From the NCBI GenBank assembly GCA_963682025.1, contig OY821517.1, positions 98,951,946 through 99,015,945 of the forward strand: DNA of 64,000 nt, read 5' to 3'. The stretch is from Cordilura impudica. Lineage: Eukaryota > Arthropoda > Insecta > Diptera > Scathophagidae. The position numbers were made by a program, and so were the translations under genes. The notes under the pieces were generated by a model. That model searched no databases and was not told the origin of the DNA. It saw only the letters and a program-made list of their open reading frames with translations. Of the stretch, positions 1 to 11,766 are shown piece by piece; position 1 is the first letter of the stretch; each line of letters starts with the position of its first letter.

Positions 1-555
1 TTAAAATGATAAATAAAAAGTGGATCAACCACTGTTCATTTTGTTGGTTTTGTTCGTTTCGCTATAAAATTTGGATAATAAAATGGATAAGATCATTTTC
101 ATAAAATTTTTCAGGCGAATAAACGAGACGTATTGTGGCAATAAATGGCTACCTTAATTTAAATTTACAATTACTTTAAAGATGTCTTGACTTTCCTAAG
201 TCCTTGGTCAGTCTTTTGTCCATGCAATTTCACTGGCCCCGACCATGAACCTCCTGAACTATGAGTACATAAATATTCATGTAGAATTTAAGTAAAAAGT
301 GCATAATGTTCTTTATAGACCTTTTTAACTCAATGTTTATTTCCCCAAAATAATACTCTGCAATGCTGTAAATGGCGCCAGCATCGCTTAAGTTAGATTT
401 ATTTTCGTTATTCTAATTTAAAATTTTACAGCAGAAAGTTTTTTTGGATAATATTTAGTAAGTAAATGAACTGAGAATATGCAGCGAGGCTAAAATTGCT
501 TTTGCCAAATATTTGTAACGGTACTTATTTAGTACAGTTCTAACATTTTTACACA
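1..555. other. AT-rich intergenic stretch
   Basis: No open reading frame with recognisable similarity, no terminal repeat and no tandem array were seen. The sequence is AT-rich with short homopolymer runs. Confidence 0.5.
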
Positions 556-954
556 TAAATAACCAAGATAACCACTATATTTTTTGATGTGTTATGATTC
601 TTTACCAACAACAACAGTAGCAATTTTAAACTCTATGGATCAATTAAAAAAAAAAAATTTAATTTATATTTTTTTTTTCAATTTGGGATTTTTGAAGAGG
701 ATGATGCTCCACCGATTTTATCATAACTTGACAACACCATGACCAATTTCGTTATGAAAAACATCACAAAATTCAGATTTAATTATCTCTTGTATTTTTC
801 AATCTTTCAATAAGGAGGTAATTATTCCTCAATAAAAAAAAATAAAAATTATAAAAATTTTGTGCAATTAAACCATTTTATTTAATTAATTAAATATTTT
901 TTTATTTCAATGCTTGCTGGTAATCAATATTTTTGCCTTTCCATTCGGTTTAAA

Positions 955-1530
955 CTATATAACTAGTTTTTCAGCGCTCCTACTCTGGAGCAGGCTACAG
1001 CTATAGCTGCCCAATCATTTGGCAATTTGTTATTTTAGCGATTTTTGATTTTGCGGATTTTGATTCCAAAGATTTTTGTTTTTGATGATATTTGTTTTTA
1101 GCGATTTTCAGTTCTGGCGATTTTTGATATTGGCGATTTTAGAATTTGGCGATTCCGCCTATATTTTTAACGACTACTCACATTAGTAATTAATGTACTT
1201 GTCAAAAGTTTCAAGACTGTTCTTTCATAGTTCTTCATATTTTGTTGTATGGGAGATGACACGCCCACTAATCCTATCCTGCCTATTTATATCCAACTAC
1301 TCATATTAATATCTGATGGACTCGTATAAAGTGTCAAGGCTTTCCTTTTATAGTACTCCAGTTATATGATATGATATACTTACTTTGTATGGGCGGTGTT
1401 ACACCCACTGCTACGATTACGCCCATTTTTTTTTTTTTTTTTGACTAATCATATGAACAGTTTATGGGCTCACGCAGAGTCCCAAGATGGGTCCATGGTT
1501 TAGCCTGCTATAAGCTAAAAACAAACAAAC
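955..1530 (-). mobile_element. Helitron-like fragment (same family as 26110-27805)
   Basis: Read on the minus strand, this shows the family's GTTTGTTTGTTT tract near the 5' side, alternating GGGCGT and GTGGGCGT boxes, 'ggagtactataa' boxes, and the aaaatcgcc-type A/C-rich blocks. The same order of modules occurs at 26110-27805. Termini were not located, so it is probably truncated. Confidence 0.45.
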
Positions 1531-2369
1531 ATAAATACTTTCACTTTTATACATGTAAGTTTAGTTTAGTTATTTTTATTAAATAAGTTTTACAAAGTTA
1601 AATAAATTATCTATAAATGATTTCGACAGCTTTTAATTATCTTATAAGGAACCAAATAAAATCCGCCATCATATTTGCGTTCCATAATCCCTGATATATT
1701 TGCTTCATGTGCTTTAGTTGTGACGGGAAAAATTTCATGATCTGGACGCCACTTCGAAACAAATCAAAACAATCGAAACAATCAATCGAAATGATTTGCA
1801 AGCAGCTTTCCCATCGGGTCATAATAATGTATCAAATGTTGGACTTCGGAATAGTTTGCGGATTTGTGGACCATCGAAAACACATTCAGACATGTTTCCC
1901 ATATAAAGAATTGTGAATATTATTTTTAAATACGCAAACGCTTCACATTCTTTGTCTAGTGCCTAAAAATATTTGTTTTTCATTCAAGCTTGATATGTAA
2001 TGGTGGCGCAATTACATTCTTCTCTTTGATTAGGGCAACATGTTTTAGATTTTGAACGCCTACTGTGCTCTATGTAGGTTTCGGTTTCTATGATACGGAT
2101 ACCCATCTGAATGTGGAACATGAAGTGTAAATCCACTACTTGAAATCCGAGACCACTTTTTGTACTTAAACAAAATTGGCAAAACATGTTTATTCTCAAA
2201 GCAAACTTTATTACACTCACTCAATAAACACAGATGCATTTATTACCAATTACAACGTAATCTAAATAAAAATTCCCAATTTTTGTCAAAAGCAGAAACT
2301 TTCATTTAATTCTGAATAACTCTGATACTGTTGAGTATATAAAAACATGAAAGTAGCATAACTTAGTCG
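1531..2369. other. Non-coding AT-rich stretch
   Basis: The short ORFs here (60-80 codons) have no recognisable domains and overlap one another on both strands. No gene is called. Confidence 0.4.
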
Positions 2370-2566
2370 TCATTCGTTTGATGTTTTTTTATGACAAAAT
2401 TGACCAAATCGTTCTCAAATTCGGTGGATCATCCTCATCGAAAATTCCAAATTTTAGAGAAAAAAAAATGTAACAAAAATTTATCCATAGAATTTTATAT
2501 ATCGACTGTTATTTTTTTTTTTCGTTGGAGGACCATAACTCATAAAAAAAAATATGTAAGAACATT

Positions 2567-3325
2567 ATAGTCGGTATGGACCGACTATACGATACCCTTT
2601 GCCATGAGTTTAGAAACCCTATCTCTTAGGTCCAACTAATTAGATATAAAAAATAAGCTTAAACTATATTTGAGTTGCATTGTTATTAATTTTTTGCATT
2701 CGGATATGAAAAAGTTCATATCGGATGCTATATTTATATGGAGACTAGATCATACAATGGACCGATCCTGACTATATTTGGTAAGGTCACTTCTTTTTTC
2801 CAGAAACATATACAAACAAAATTTGACAAAAATCTGTGCAATATTTTTGTTTTTTGATCAGCTTCATATGGGGGCTATGACTAAGAATTGTCCTAAAGGG
2901 TTTATTTCTGGACTACTGATAAATGAATGTAATAAATGTACACAACCCCAATTTGACCGAGATCTATACGATAATTTGGATATTATGGCAATTTTAGTCG
3001 ATCCCATAAGGGTCGTTTGTATGGGGACTAGGTCTGAACATGCACCGATTTTTTCCAATTTCAATAGTGCTCATCCTATGAAGCTTATTTAAGGAATTTC
3101 ATAAAAATACATTCGTGTTTGCGAACTGTAGTTTGATTACAAGGTTTACATGGTCACACAGACGGACGGACGGACAGACAGACGGACATCGCTCAATCGA
3201 ATCAGAAATTGATTCCTTGTCAATCGGTATAATATGAGATGGATCTAAGTCAAATAGTTTTGGAAGTTACAAACATCAGCACAAAGTCATTATACCCTGC
3301 TCACAAAGTGGTGTAGGGTATATAT
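2567..3325 (+). mobile_element. mini-me/DINE-like non-autonomous repeat, copy a
   Basis: It opens with a TATAGTCGGT hairpin (palindromic CCGACTATA partner) and runs through conserved blocks shared with 3475, 6219, 22437 and 49455. It then carries a (GACG)n tract at about 3168-3190 and ends with a TATACCC box and 'gtgtagggtata'. The GACG microsatellite plus the TATACCC ends recall dipteran mini-me/DINE repeats; that name is an inference. No coding capacity. Confidence 0.6.
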
Positions 3326-3474
3326 ATAGTGGTTACCAGGTGTCATAAAAAAATTTCAACTAAAAAAAAAAAATTGAATATTATCTCACTAAAGCTATTT
3401 TCGTGATCAAGGCTCGTAATTCTCTCATAAAGCTATTTCTTGAAATACCCGCTCACAAACAAAGAAACAAACAA

Positions 3475-4246
3475 GTAAGAAAATTATAGTCGGTCTAGAC
3501 CGACTATACGATACCCTATACCATGCGTTTAGGCCCAACTAACTGGACATAGAAAATAAGCAAAAACCAAATTTGAGTGGGATTTTTATTAATTTTTTTG
3601 GCTGCAGATATGAAAAAGTTCATATCGGATGCTATACCTGTATGGGGAGTAGGTCCAAAAATGGACCGATCCTGATCATGTTTCGTAAAGTCTCTTGTAT
3701 TTTGCAAAAATATATACAAACAAAATTTGAGAAGAATCAGTGCAATATTTTTGTTTTTTAATAGATTTAAGTGAAAATCGGGAAGCAGTTCTATATGGGG
3801 CCAAAGGGATCATTTTTGGACTACTCATTAATGGATGTAATGAACGCATATAAACCCAATTTGAGTAGGATCAATATGACAATTTGGATCTTATAACAAT
3901 TTATGTCGATTTCATAGGGGTAATTTGTATGGGGGCTAGGTCTGAACATGGACCGATTCTCACCAATTTCAATAGCGTTCATCCCATGGCCCATAAAAGC
4001 TTATATACCAAATTTCATCAAAATATATTCATATTTGCGACCTGCAGTTTGATTACAAGGTTTACATGGACACACAGACGGACGGACGGACGGACGGACG
4101 GACGGACATTGTTAAATCAAATCAGAAAGTGATTCTGATTCGATCGGTATAATTAAAGATGGGTCTAGGTCGAATATTTTTGGTTGTTACAAACAGCAGC
4201 ACAAAGTCATTATACCCAAACCACATAGTGGTATAGGGTATAAATA
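3475..4246 (+). mobile_element. mini-me/DINE-like repeat, copy b
   Basis: A second copy of the same family in the same orientation, about 150 bases downstream of copy a. It has the CAAGTAAGAAAATTATAGTC start, a perfect 12-bp-arm hairpin, a (GACG)n tract at 4078-4107, and a terminal TATACCC...GGGTATAA pair. Short ORFs inside it recur in the other copies and reflect shared repeat sequence rather than genes. Confidence 0.65.
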
Positions 4247-4329
4247 GTAGTGAAGCAAAAGAAGAATGACAAATGAAGAAAAATCAATAAAGAAACAAAA
4301 TAATAATAAAATAAAATGCCGACTAGTTT

Positions 4330-4620
4330 GAGATAATAACAAAAAACTTACAGTTGTTTAAATCAGATAACAGTTATTTTTTGATTTTTAACTGTTATTT
4401 TTGCTCGAAGAAATAAAACTAAAAAAAAGATATTTTAGTTTGAAATAATAAAAATCAAAAAATAACTGTTATATTTGTTCGAAAAAATAAAAATCAAAAA
4501 ATAACAGTTATTTATGTTTGAAGAAATAAAAATCAAAAAATAACAGTTATTTTTGTTCGAAAAAATAAAAATCAAAAACTAACTGTTATTTTTGCCCGAA
4601 AAAATAAAATTCAAAATTTT
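4330..4620. repeat. 39-bp minisatellite
   Basis: About five to six tandem copies of a 39-base unit containing aataaaaatcaaaaaataac and then AGTTATTTTTGTTCG. Each unit has the near-palindrome ATAACAGTTAT, alternating between CAGTT and CTGTT versions. It borders the MITE at 4632. Confidence 0.7.
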
Positions 4621-4631
4621 AAAAATCAATA

Positions 4632-4795
4632 TATGTGACCATCTCCGAGAAAAGGGACCTAGTGTGTGAAAATTAAGTTTTGAGAAAAAAAACGCATTTA
4701 AAGTTTCTACACCCTTTTAGGGACCAGAATCCACCGTTTTTGACACAACCCGTTTTTTGACACACTAGATCCCTTTTCTCGGAGAAGGTCACATA
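4632..4795. mobile_element. TIR MITE, copy 1
   Basis: Terminal inverted repeats of about 35 bases begin TATGTGACC and include CTCCGAGAAAAGGGA. The same element recurs at 43079-43221. Copy 1 has a small internal duplication around the GTTTTTGACACA block. AT/TA bases flank both ends, consistent with a TA-type target. No coding capacity, and the parent transposon is not in the window. Confidence 0.8.
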
Positions 4796-5131
4796 TTTTA
4801 TCATAGGCTAGTTCATAAGGATGAATATGGTATACTTAAATTAGTTTTCTGACATTTACTTCTATATGCTTTTTTTGTTTTAAAATTTCAATAACTGTTA
4901 TTTCCGGTCCCTGGTCAAAAAACGTGTGCACAATATTGGGTATGAAAGGGCTCAAATTTCCACATTCTCTTTTGAACGAAATACATACATAGGTGTAACT
5001 CGATTTTAGATGAAAACAGCATAATATGACATATTATGTCATTTGAATTCTTCCACTTGTGAGGGCTGGGTCATATGTAACTAGACCCACTAAGCCGCTG
5101 TTTTGAAGTCTAATACTGCCGTGAATACATA
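4796..5131. other. Unassigned spacer
   Basis: About 335 bases between the MITE and the Tc1 element. No gene, tandem array or terminal repeat was recognised. Confidence 0.4.
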
Positions 5132-5370
5132 CAGTGTTGGTCTGAACAAAAGCATCCGAAATCACTATTGATCTTTTTTGTACTTTTAAGCATGTTATTG
5201 TTGTTTTTCCCAAATCTGTATCATTTCTCACTCTTTATAACATTACAAATAAAAAGGCAAAACTAAAATTCTAAACTAACAGAACCGTTATATTTTTTTT
5301 TTTCTCATAATGTCACTATTTCAGTTAGACAAAACAAAAGCAACATTTAATATTATTCAATATTTAGTGA

Positions 5371-7179
5371 AGAATCCGCTGTTTTTTTATAACTTCGCGG
5401 CATCTACGTGGCATGGATTCAATAAGATGGTTGGTTGATAATATATATAGGTTGTTTAAAAGTGAAAGCCTGACCAGCTACTCGCCGCTTTAAAATTACA
5501 GATAAGTTCTCAATATGATTCAAATCAGGTAATTGAGCCAGTCAATCAAGTGTTTGAACCGCATTTTCAGCGAGCCACTCTTTTACCAGCTTCGAAGTAT
5601 GTTTCGGGTCGTTGTCGTGTTGAAATATCCAACGAAGCGGTATCTCCCACTCAGATTGTGACATCACAACATTAGCAAGAATGTCTCTGTATGTTAATCT
5701 ATCCATTAATCCGTTGATTTCGTGCAAGGGTCCAATGCCAAAACCAGGGAAGCATGCCCAAATCATAATTGATCCGCCGCCATGCTTCACAGGTTGCTTG
5801 CAATAACGTGGTTTTAAACGATCTCCTTTCTTGCGGCGAACTGTGCACATTCCGTCAGAGTTAAACAAATTAAATTTTGACTCGTCGCTAAATAAAACAA
5901 TTTTCCATTTTTCAGGCGTCCAGTTTTAATTTTTTTGTGCAAAATGAAGGCTAAAAATATTGATATTTTAAGCATTTTAGCGAAATAGGATTGAAATAAT
6001 GCCAAATGTTTCTTAGTGAGCAGTGGTTTCTTTTGCTGACCTGAAGCTTCGGAAACATGCTTCTAATATTCGGCGACGAACAGTCCTTGAATCTACATTT
6101 AAATTTAACTCATTTAAAATAGTTGCTGATTTAAATGGATATATTTGCTCAATTTGTACAATGTGACGGTCTGTCATTTCATCTGTCTTCCGTGGTGCTC
6201 CTCCCAAATGCAATGTTTTTTATACCTTATACCACTATGTGGTTTGGGTACAATGACTTTGTGCCGCTGTTTGTAACTACCAAAAATATTTGACCTAGAC
6301 CCATCTTTTATTATACCGATCAAATCAGAAGTACTATCTGATTCGATTTAACGATGTTCGTCCGTCCGTCCGTCCGTCCGTCTGTGTGTCCATGTAAAGC
6401 TTGTAATCAAACTGCAGGTCGCAAATATGAATATATTTTGATGAAATTTGGTATATAAGCTCCACCGGCCACAGTATGAACACTACTGAAATTGGTGAGA
6501 ATCAGTCCATGTTCAGACCTAGCCCCCATACAAATGATCCATATGAAATCAACATAAATTGCCATAAGATCCAAATTGTCATACAAATCTTAGTCAAATT
6601 GGGTTTGTATGTGATTATTACATCCATTAATCAGCAGTACAAAAATGATCCCTATAGGACAACTCTTAGTCTTAGGCCCCATATAGAGCTGCTTCCCGAT
6701 CTTCACTTAAATCTATCAAAAAACAAAAATATTGCACGTATTCTTTTCAAATTTTGTTTGTATATATTTTTGCAAAATATAGGAGACTTTACAAAACATG
6801 GTCAGGATCGGTCCATTTTTGGGGCAAGTCCCCTTATAAATATAGCATCCGATATAAACTTTTTCATATCAGCAACCAAAAAAGTTAATAAAAATCCCAC
6901 TCAAATTTGGTTGATGCTTATTTTCTATATCCAGTTAGTTGGGCTTGAGAGAGAGGGCCTCTAAACTCATGGTATAGGGTATCGTATAGTCGGTCTAGAC
7001 CGACTATAATTTTCTTACTTGTTTTACAGATTTTGTTGTTTTATATTTTTTTTAAGCCTAGATGTTACAGATTTATTAATATTATGTGTTTTAGCTAGTT
7101 CTATTTGACTCTTTCCATTCAAAAAATCCTTAATTATTTAATTTTTTAAGTTTTCGTCGTAGTATTTATCACGAGCCAT
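5371..7179 (-). pseudogene. Tc1-like transposase, broken
   Basis: The reading begins at the ATG at 7179 (MARDKYYDEN) and shows an N-terminal helix-turn-helix (SQIELAKTHNINKS) with an in-frame stop at about codon 14. The 6219-7022 repeat then interrupts it. Downstream (6213-6013) is a second HTH-like part (RTVRRRILEA). The catalytic region at 5868-5542 has GGGSIMIWACF, FQHDNDPKHTS with the second catalytic Asp, and then WLAQLPDLNHIEN, where the third acidic residue (E) sits in the DD34E arrangement. A frame change separates the HTH part from the catalytic part (SDESKFN is read in another frame). The stop, the insertion and the frameshift mean it is inactive. The family is secure; the exact Tc1 lineage is not. 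Confidence 0.8.
6219..7022 (-). mobile_element. mini-me/DINE-like repeat, copy c, inside the Tc1 transposase
   Basis: It reads TATACC...CCACTATGTGG, then (GTCC)n at 6358-6382, then the conserved body, and ends in the hairpin of TAGTCGGTCT and its complement followed by TTTTCTTACTTG. Tc1 transposase sequence resumes on both sides, so this copy inserted after the Tc1 element. A 162-codon ORF on the plus strand lies wholly inside repeat sequence and is not a gene. Confidence 0.75.
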
Positions 7180-7464
7180 GACGATTTGATTTAAATATGA
7201 TCAATTTCACAACGCAACTAGCTGTCAGTCAACTTAAATTAAATTAAAATAAATTAAACAAGAATGCAAGAATAAGCCGTTAAACTTGAGAGTAGACACA
7301 ATAAAATTTGTTCTTGCTTAAAGTTGCTTTTGTTTTGTCCAACTGAAATAGTGCAATTTTTTGATTTTTTTTTTTTTTTTGTAATGTTATAAAAAGTAAG
7401 AAATGCTTAAAAATACAATAAAGGGCAATAGTGATTTCGGTTGCTTCTGTTCAGACCAACACTG

Positions 7465-9065
7465 TATGTATTCCGCTTTCAAACCTCATGTTTATCTTTA
7501 AGATCAACTAAATATATTAAAGATTTTGATAATCTTATAGCATTTATATATTTGCCGTTATTATGATCACAGTTCTGAAACAAGTTCTTGGCATTTATTA
7601 GATGAGAAAAATTGTGATCGATGACTGTTTAAACGCCACTAAAAGATATTTTTTTTGTTGTTTTGCAGAAAATCGATTTTAATCATTTGATTTTTGTGAT
7701 TGATGATCTCAACATAACTGAAAAATATGTATTGAAGAAAATTTGAGTACAATTTCAACCAAAATAAGGTGCACGACTTCCAGATTCCAAAATACTTTTA
7801 TTAAATGAGTGATTCTATTGTCTTTTGATATGTTGCTGCTAGGGAAAATCCTGGGGTTTCCAACAAAACTTATCAACTAAAAAAAAAAAATTTTAAATTT
7901 TATTGCTTTGATATTTTATACTTTGAATTAAGGGATTTGACTTTACTTAAATGACACACACAGGCAATATTTCAATATTTTACAAATATCGGTTAAATTA
8001 TCATTGAATCGTCTTGGATGAAAGGAATCATATCTACAACATTTATTTTTCAATCTTTTTATAACAAGTTATCTTTTTTACAAAACAGGTATTAAGTATG
8101 TATTAAAAGATAAAGGAAAATTTTCTAAATTATAAATGGAATATTTTAAAGAAAAGAATAAAAAAAAATTATATATTATGAAAGAAATATTTTATAAATA
8201 AATACTATTTAAAATGTTATTAATCAACATTAATTTTACTACTCTAAGGTTTTCTAAAACACGTATGGTGCTATTAACTAATTTATTACTTACTTAACTC
8301 TTACTTACTATTAAACTAAATAAAAACAGCCTGAAGGACGTTCGTTTAATTATTGGGTTCATCGTATAAATACGATCATTTATTTATAAAATGTTTGTTA
8401 AAATTAGATTTTTATATATACTAAAAAAAACAACAACAAAAACTCACAAACCCACCGACGTTCATTCGAAATTCTTAATCTTAACTTAAACTTTTATAAA
8501 AAAAAAAAACACAACAACAAAAATTTATAACAAACAATTAATTGATAATTATAATATTTAAGATAATTTAAAGAGAAAAATATAAAATATTTATAAATGA
8601 AAAGCAAAATATTTCATAAATAGTTCACGTTGCGTTATTTGTTACCAAATTATTATTACATACACACACACATATATAGAAATTTATATATATATAAGTA
8701 TATATATTCGTACTGGGTTAGTACGATTACATACTTACTTTCATTAATTATAGAAAATTGTGAAAATTAGCATATAAGTAGTTCATATGAAACGACCCTT
8801 TTTGTATTGATCACAGCAATAGATTTCCATCGAGTTTACAAAACTTGAGGGTTACAATATTGCATTTAACATTGGACAATATTTTTAGGTTTGTAGTTAA
8901 CTGACATAGGAATCCCTGATCATCAGTACGAAAAAAGTAAGAGCTTAGCTAATACCGAGCACTTCAATCGGTATAATTCGTATTTTATTTCTTACAAAAA
9001 TTAAATCTAAATCAAATCCGTAGAAAATTGGATAGAGCCATTACCAATCGTTTTAGAATCGAATT
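7465..9065. other. AT-rich, gene-free stretch
   Basis: No coding region was recognised over 1.6 kb. It holds a (CA)n/(TA)n stretch at about 8659-8710 and several A runs. No terminal repeats were found. Confidence 0.5.
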
Positions 9066-9350
9066 CTATATCGACGGATATGTGATCGAAATTCGTTTTA
9101 ACAAATGGATTGGCCTGTAAAATATCTCAAATTTTAACCTCATGATAACCACATCATTGGAGTCCAATCTCTTTCCACCAAGCCATTTCTTCAGCTTTGT
9201 AAAAATGGGCTGAATCTGGTGGGTGAAAAAGCAATGGTGACAATGCACTTCTGTACACGTGCACCTTCCTTGGGTCAATTGCTTTAATTTTTCTACAAAT
9301 CGTCGTTGCTTGTTTTTTCCTTTTCGAGATAAATATGACACATGCATTCC
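9066..9350 (-). pseudogene. mariner-type transposase C-terminal relic
   Basis: Minus-strand sequence encodes a patch ending in LKKWLGGKRLDSNDVVI, which resembles the region just after the last catalytic Asp of mariner transposases (F-x-LKKWLGG-x-RF-S-N-E-E-V). An overlapping frame supplies HPPDSAHFY upstream, recalling the HPPYSPDLAPSDY motif. The two pieces are in different frames and most of the catalytic core is missing. This is motif resemblance only and could be coincidental in part. Confidence 0.4.
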
Positions 9351-9379
9351 CCAAAATTAAAGCTAAGACATTGAACTTT

Positions 9380-11070
9380 TTAAAGATAATGTAATTTTTT
9401 TTTAAAGTACTTGGTTAAGAAAAATGACCTTTTTAATTTTTATTTTTTTTTTTTAAGAGACGGTACGTTTTTCAGAAAAAGAACCTTTAAAAAAATGTAC
9501 TTTAAAAAAGTACTTTTTCAGAAGATGTACTTTTACAAAAAGATAACTTGTTAAGAAAATGTACTTTTTTAAGACAACTTCATCTTATAAGAAAATGTAC
9601 TTTTTGAGAAAAATACTTTTTAGGAAAAACAAGTTTTTAGCAAATGTAAAGTAAATTTAAATAAATTTATTAAGGAAAGGTACTTTTTAAAAAAGCGTTC
9701 TTCTTCTTAAAAAAGGTATTATTTAAGAAAAGCTACTTTTTTAAGAAAATTTATGACCCGGTTCACAGTACGAAATTTTTCTTTCTGCTTTTAGACTTTC
9801 ATTTTTGTAATGAAATTCAAGATTTTTTCATTATTTTTCTTGTTTGACATTTCCAGAAGTAAAACATTTTATTTATTTTTTTATTTAAAATGGTTTTTGT
9901 TGATTGATTTTTTTTTCTTTTCAATTTTTTTTTTTTTAAGTTTTATTTAATTCAAATAAACTGTAATTTATTTCAGTTTATTATCTTTTTAACATACATT
10001 TTTGTTATCACAATCACGAACGAAAATAAAAATGAAAGAAAACGCAAAATAACTTCACTTTGCCAACTACGAATTAAGAAGCACAAGAGAATTTCCGAGT
10101 ACGTGAAAGCATGTACCCCATGCCATTCTCCTCTCGCACCTATAAACTTTTTCATAGCGTGAACCGGGACTATCTTTTACGAAACGGTACTTATAAGCAA
10201 AATATACTTTTTCAGAGAATGTGCTTTTGAAAGAAAAGAACTTTTTTAAGAAAATTTGATTTATTAAAGAGGTATTTATAAAGAAAATTTCTTTAAAAAA
10301 ATTTATTTTTCACAAAAGGTACTTTTTAAGAAAAAGTATTTTTTAAGAAAAGTACTTTTTTAAGAAAGGCTAATTTTTTGGAAAACGTAATTTTGAGAAA
10401 AAGGTATTTTTAAAAAAATATATATACATTTTTGAGTGTGTATTTTATTTTACTTTTATTTTATTTTACCTTATGAAAATGTTCTTTTTAAGAAAAGGTA
10501 CTTTTTCGAAAAGAGTCTTTTTTAAAAAGGATAGATTTTTGGAATAGGTATTTCTTATTTTTTTTTTGTACTCCTTTGTTAAATGTACTTTTTTAAAAAT
10601 GGTTCTTCTTTAAGAAACTTTACTTATTTTAAAAAGTAATTTGATTTTTTGAAAAATTTACTTTTTTTAAAAAGGTGAATTTTTTTAAAAGATACCTTTA
10701 TGAAAATGTTACTTTTTGGAAAGTTGCTCTTTTACGAAAAGGTTCTTCTCTAGCAAAATGTACTTTCTTAAGAAAAGTTCCTTTTTATTTTATTTTTTGA
10801 AATATGTACTTTTTTAAAAAGGTAGATTTTTTGAAAAGGTAGCCTTACGAAAATGGTACTTTTCAGAAATGGTAGAGTTTTGGAAAGTTGGCTTTTTCAC
10901 GAAAAGGTACTTCTCTAGCAAAATGTAGTTTTTTAAGTTACCTTTTAAGAAAAGGCATTTTTCATAAAAAGCACTTTTTTAAGAAATGGTACTTTTGCTA
11001 AAAATTTACTTGTTTAAAAGATAAATTTTTAGAAAAATTTAGTTTTTCCGAAAGGTTCAATTTTAAGAAA
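9380..11070. repeat. Degenerate AAGAAAAGGTACTTTTT repeat field
   Basis: Dozens of imperfect copies of a roughly 17-20 base motif (aagaaaa-g/t-gtacttttt) fill about 9380-9760 and 10170-11070, interrupted by about 400 bases without the motif. The unit is partly self-complementary (AAAAGGTACTTTT). Copies differ by many substitutions and indels, so the array is old. No ORF. Confidence 0.7.
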
Positions 11071-11766
11071 TTGTATGTGTGCAATAAACCTCAAGCTTAT
11101 GCGTTACAATTCTATGAAGTTAAATATTAATCATACAGCGGTCAAGCGTCAATGAGTGATAAGCGTAACAATATAATTTTTTTTTAAGTTTTCTATCTAA
11201 ACTTAGAGAGATAAGAAACACCGCAAGCTAAAACAATGTTCGGAACGTGTTGTATTTCGTATTGACAATACAAATAAGGGTCGGTTAAATTTATTTTTTC
11301 TAAAACTGTCAATGAATTTTGTACCACCAAGATTTACTGTGTATTTACTAATAGTCGCAAACAATCATAATTGTGCAAAAATAAGATGAAACATAAGAAT
11401 CTATATATAAATAAATATTTGTTAAACAATGCATTAACATAAATAAAACAAATTTCAAAAATTAAATTTTTCTAATATATACAATACATATATACATAAA
11501 TTTATTTTTAAAAATCTCTCTTACAACTCAATGTAATCATGTAATAAAAATGTCTAAGCCCCATTCCTCAACAAGAGTTATATTTCATGCAAAATTATTT
11601 ACAATATTTATTATAAAAATTATGAAGTTGATTTAAAAAAAAAATAAAAATTAAACAAATATAATTCTAATTGATTACTTTAAAAAAACTACAAATACAA
11701 TAAAGACGTTTTATTTTGAAAGACCAATTGAATAGGAAGTCTTGATCTTTTGACTAATATGTTAAA
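11071..11766. other. AT-rich, gene-free stretch
   Basis: Nothing supported here beyond simple A/T-rich sequence downstream of the lipase pseudogene. Confidence 0.45.

Larger units (their letters stand above)
556..2566. repeat. Inverted-repeat pair (decayed TIR element?)
   Basis: The segment at about 556-785, read on the minus strand, matches about 2370-2566 on the plus strand over roughly 200 bases. Both arms share GGTGGA-TCATCCTC-like blocks, a CCAAATT block and TCCATAGA with a following A/T tract. The outer ends both read as ATATTTTTT-type sequence. The arms are diverged, with many indels, and no target duplication could be fixed. Between the arms lies a minus-strand Helitron relative (955-1530). 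It could be an old TIR transposon or two independent insertions in opposite orientation. Confidence 0.4.
5132..7464 (-). mobile_element. Tc1-like transposon with long IR/DR-type TIRs, split by an insertion
   Basis: Both ends read CAGTGTTGGTCTGAAC inward and both are flanked by TA. A second inverted motif (GACAAAACAAAAGCAAC) lies inside each arm, at about 5333 and 7322, giving an inverted/direct repeat layout as in long-TIR Tc1 elements such as Minos and the S element. The left arm is longer than the right, so one has suffered an indel. Excluding the repeat at 6219-7022, the element is about 1.5 kb, normal for Tc1. Confidence 0.85.

Noticed and set aside
4070..4107. (GACG)n microsatellites considered as independent features
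   Set aside because: They are integral parts of the mini-me-like repeats, occurring at the same place in every complete copy.
6476..6964. 162-codon plus-strand ORF
   Set aside because: It lies entirely within a mini-me-like repeat. Matching short ORFs appear in other copies (3573, 3884, 49307) at the same places and are broken differently in each.
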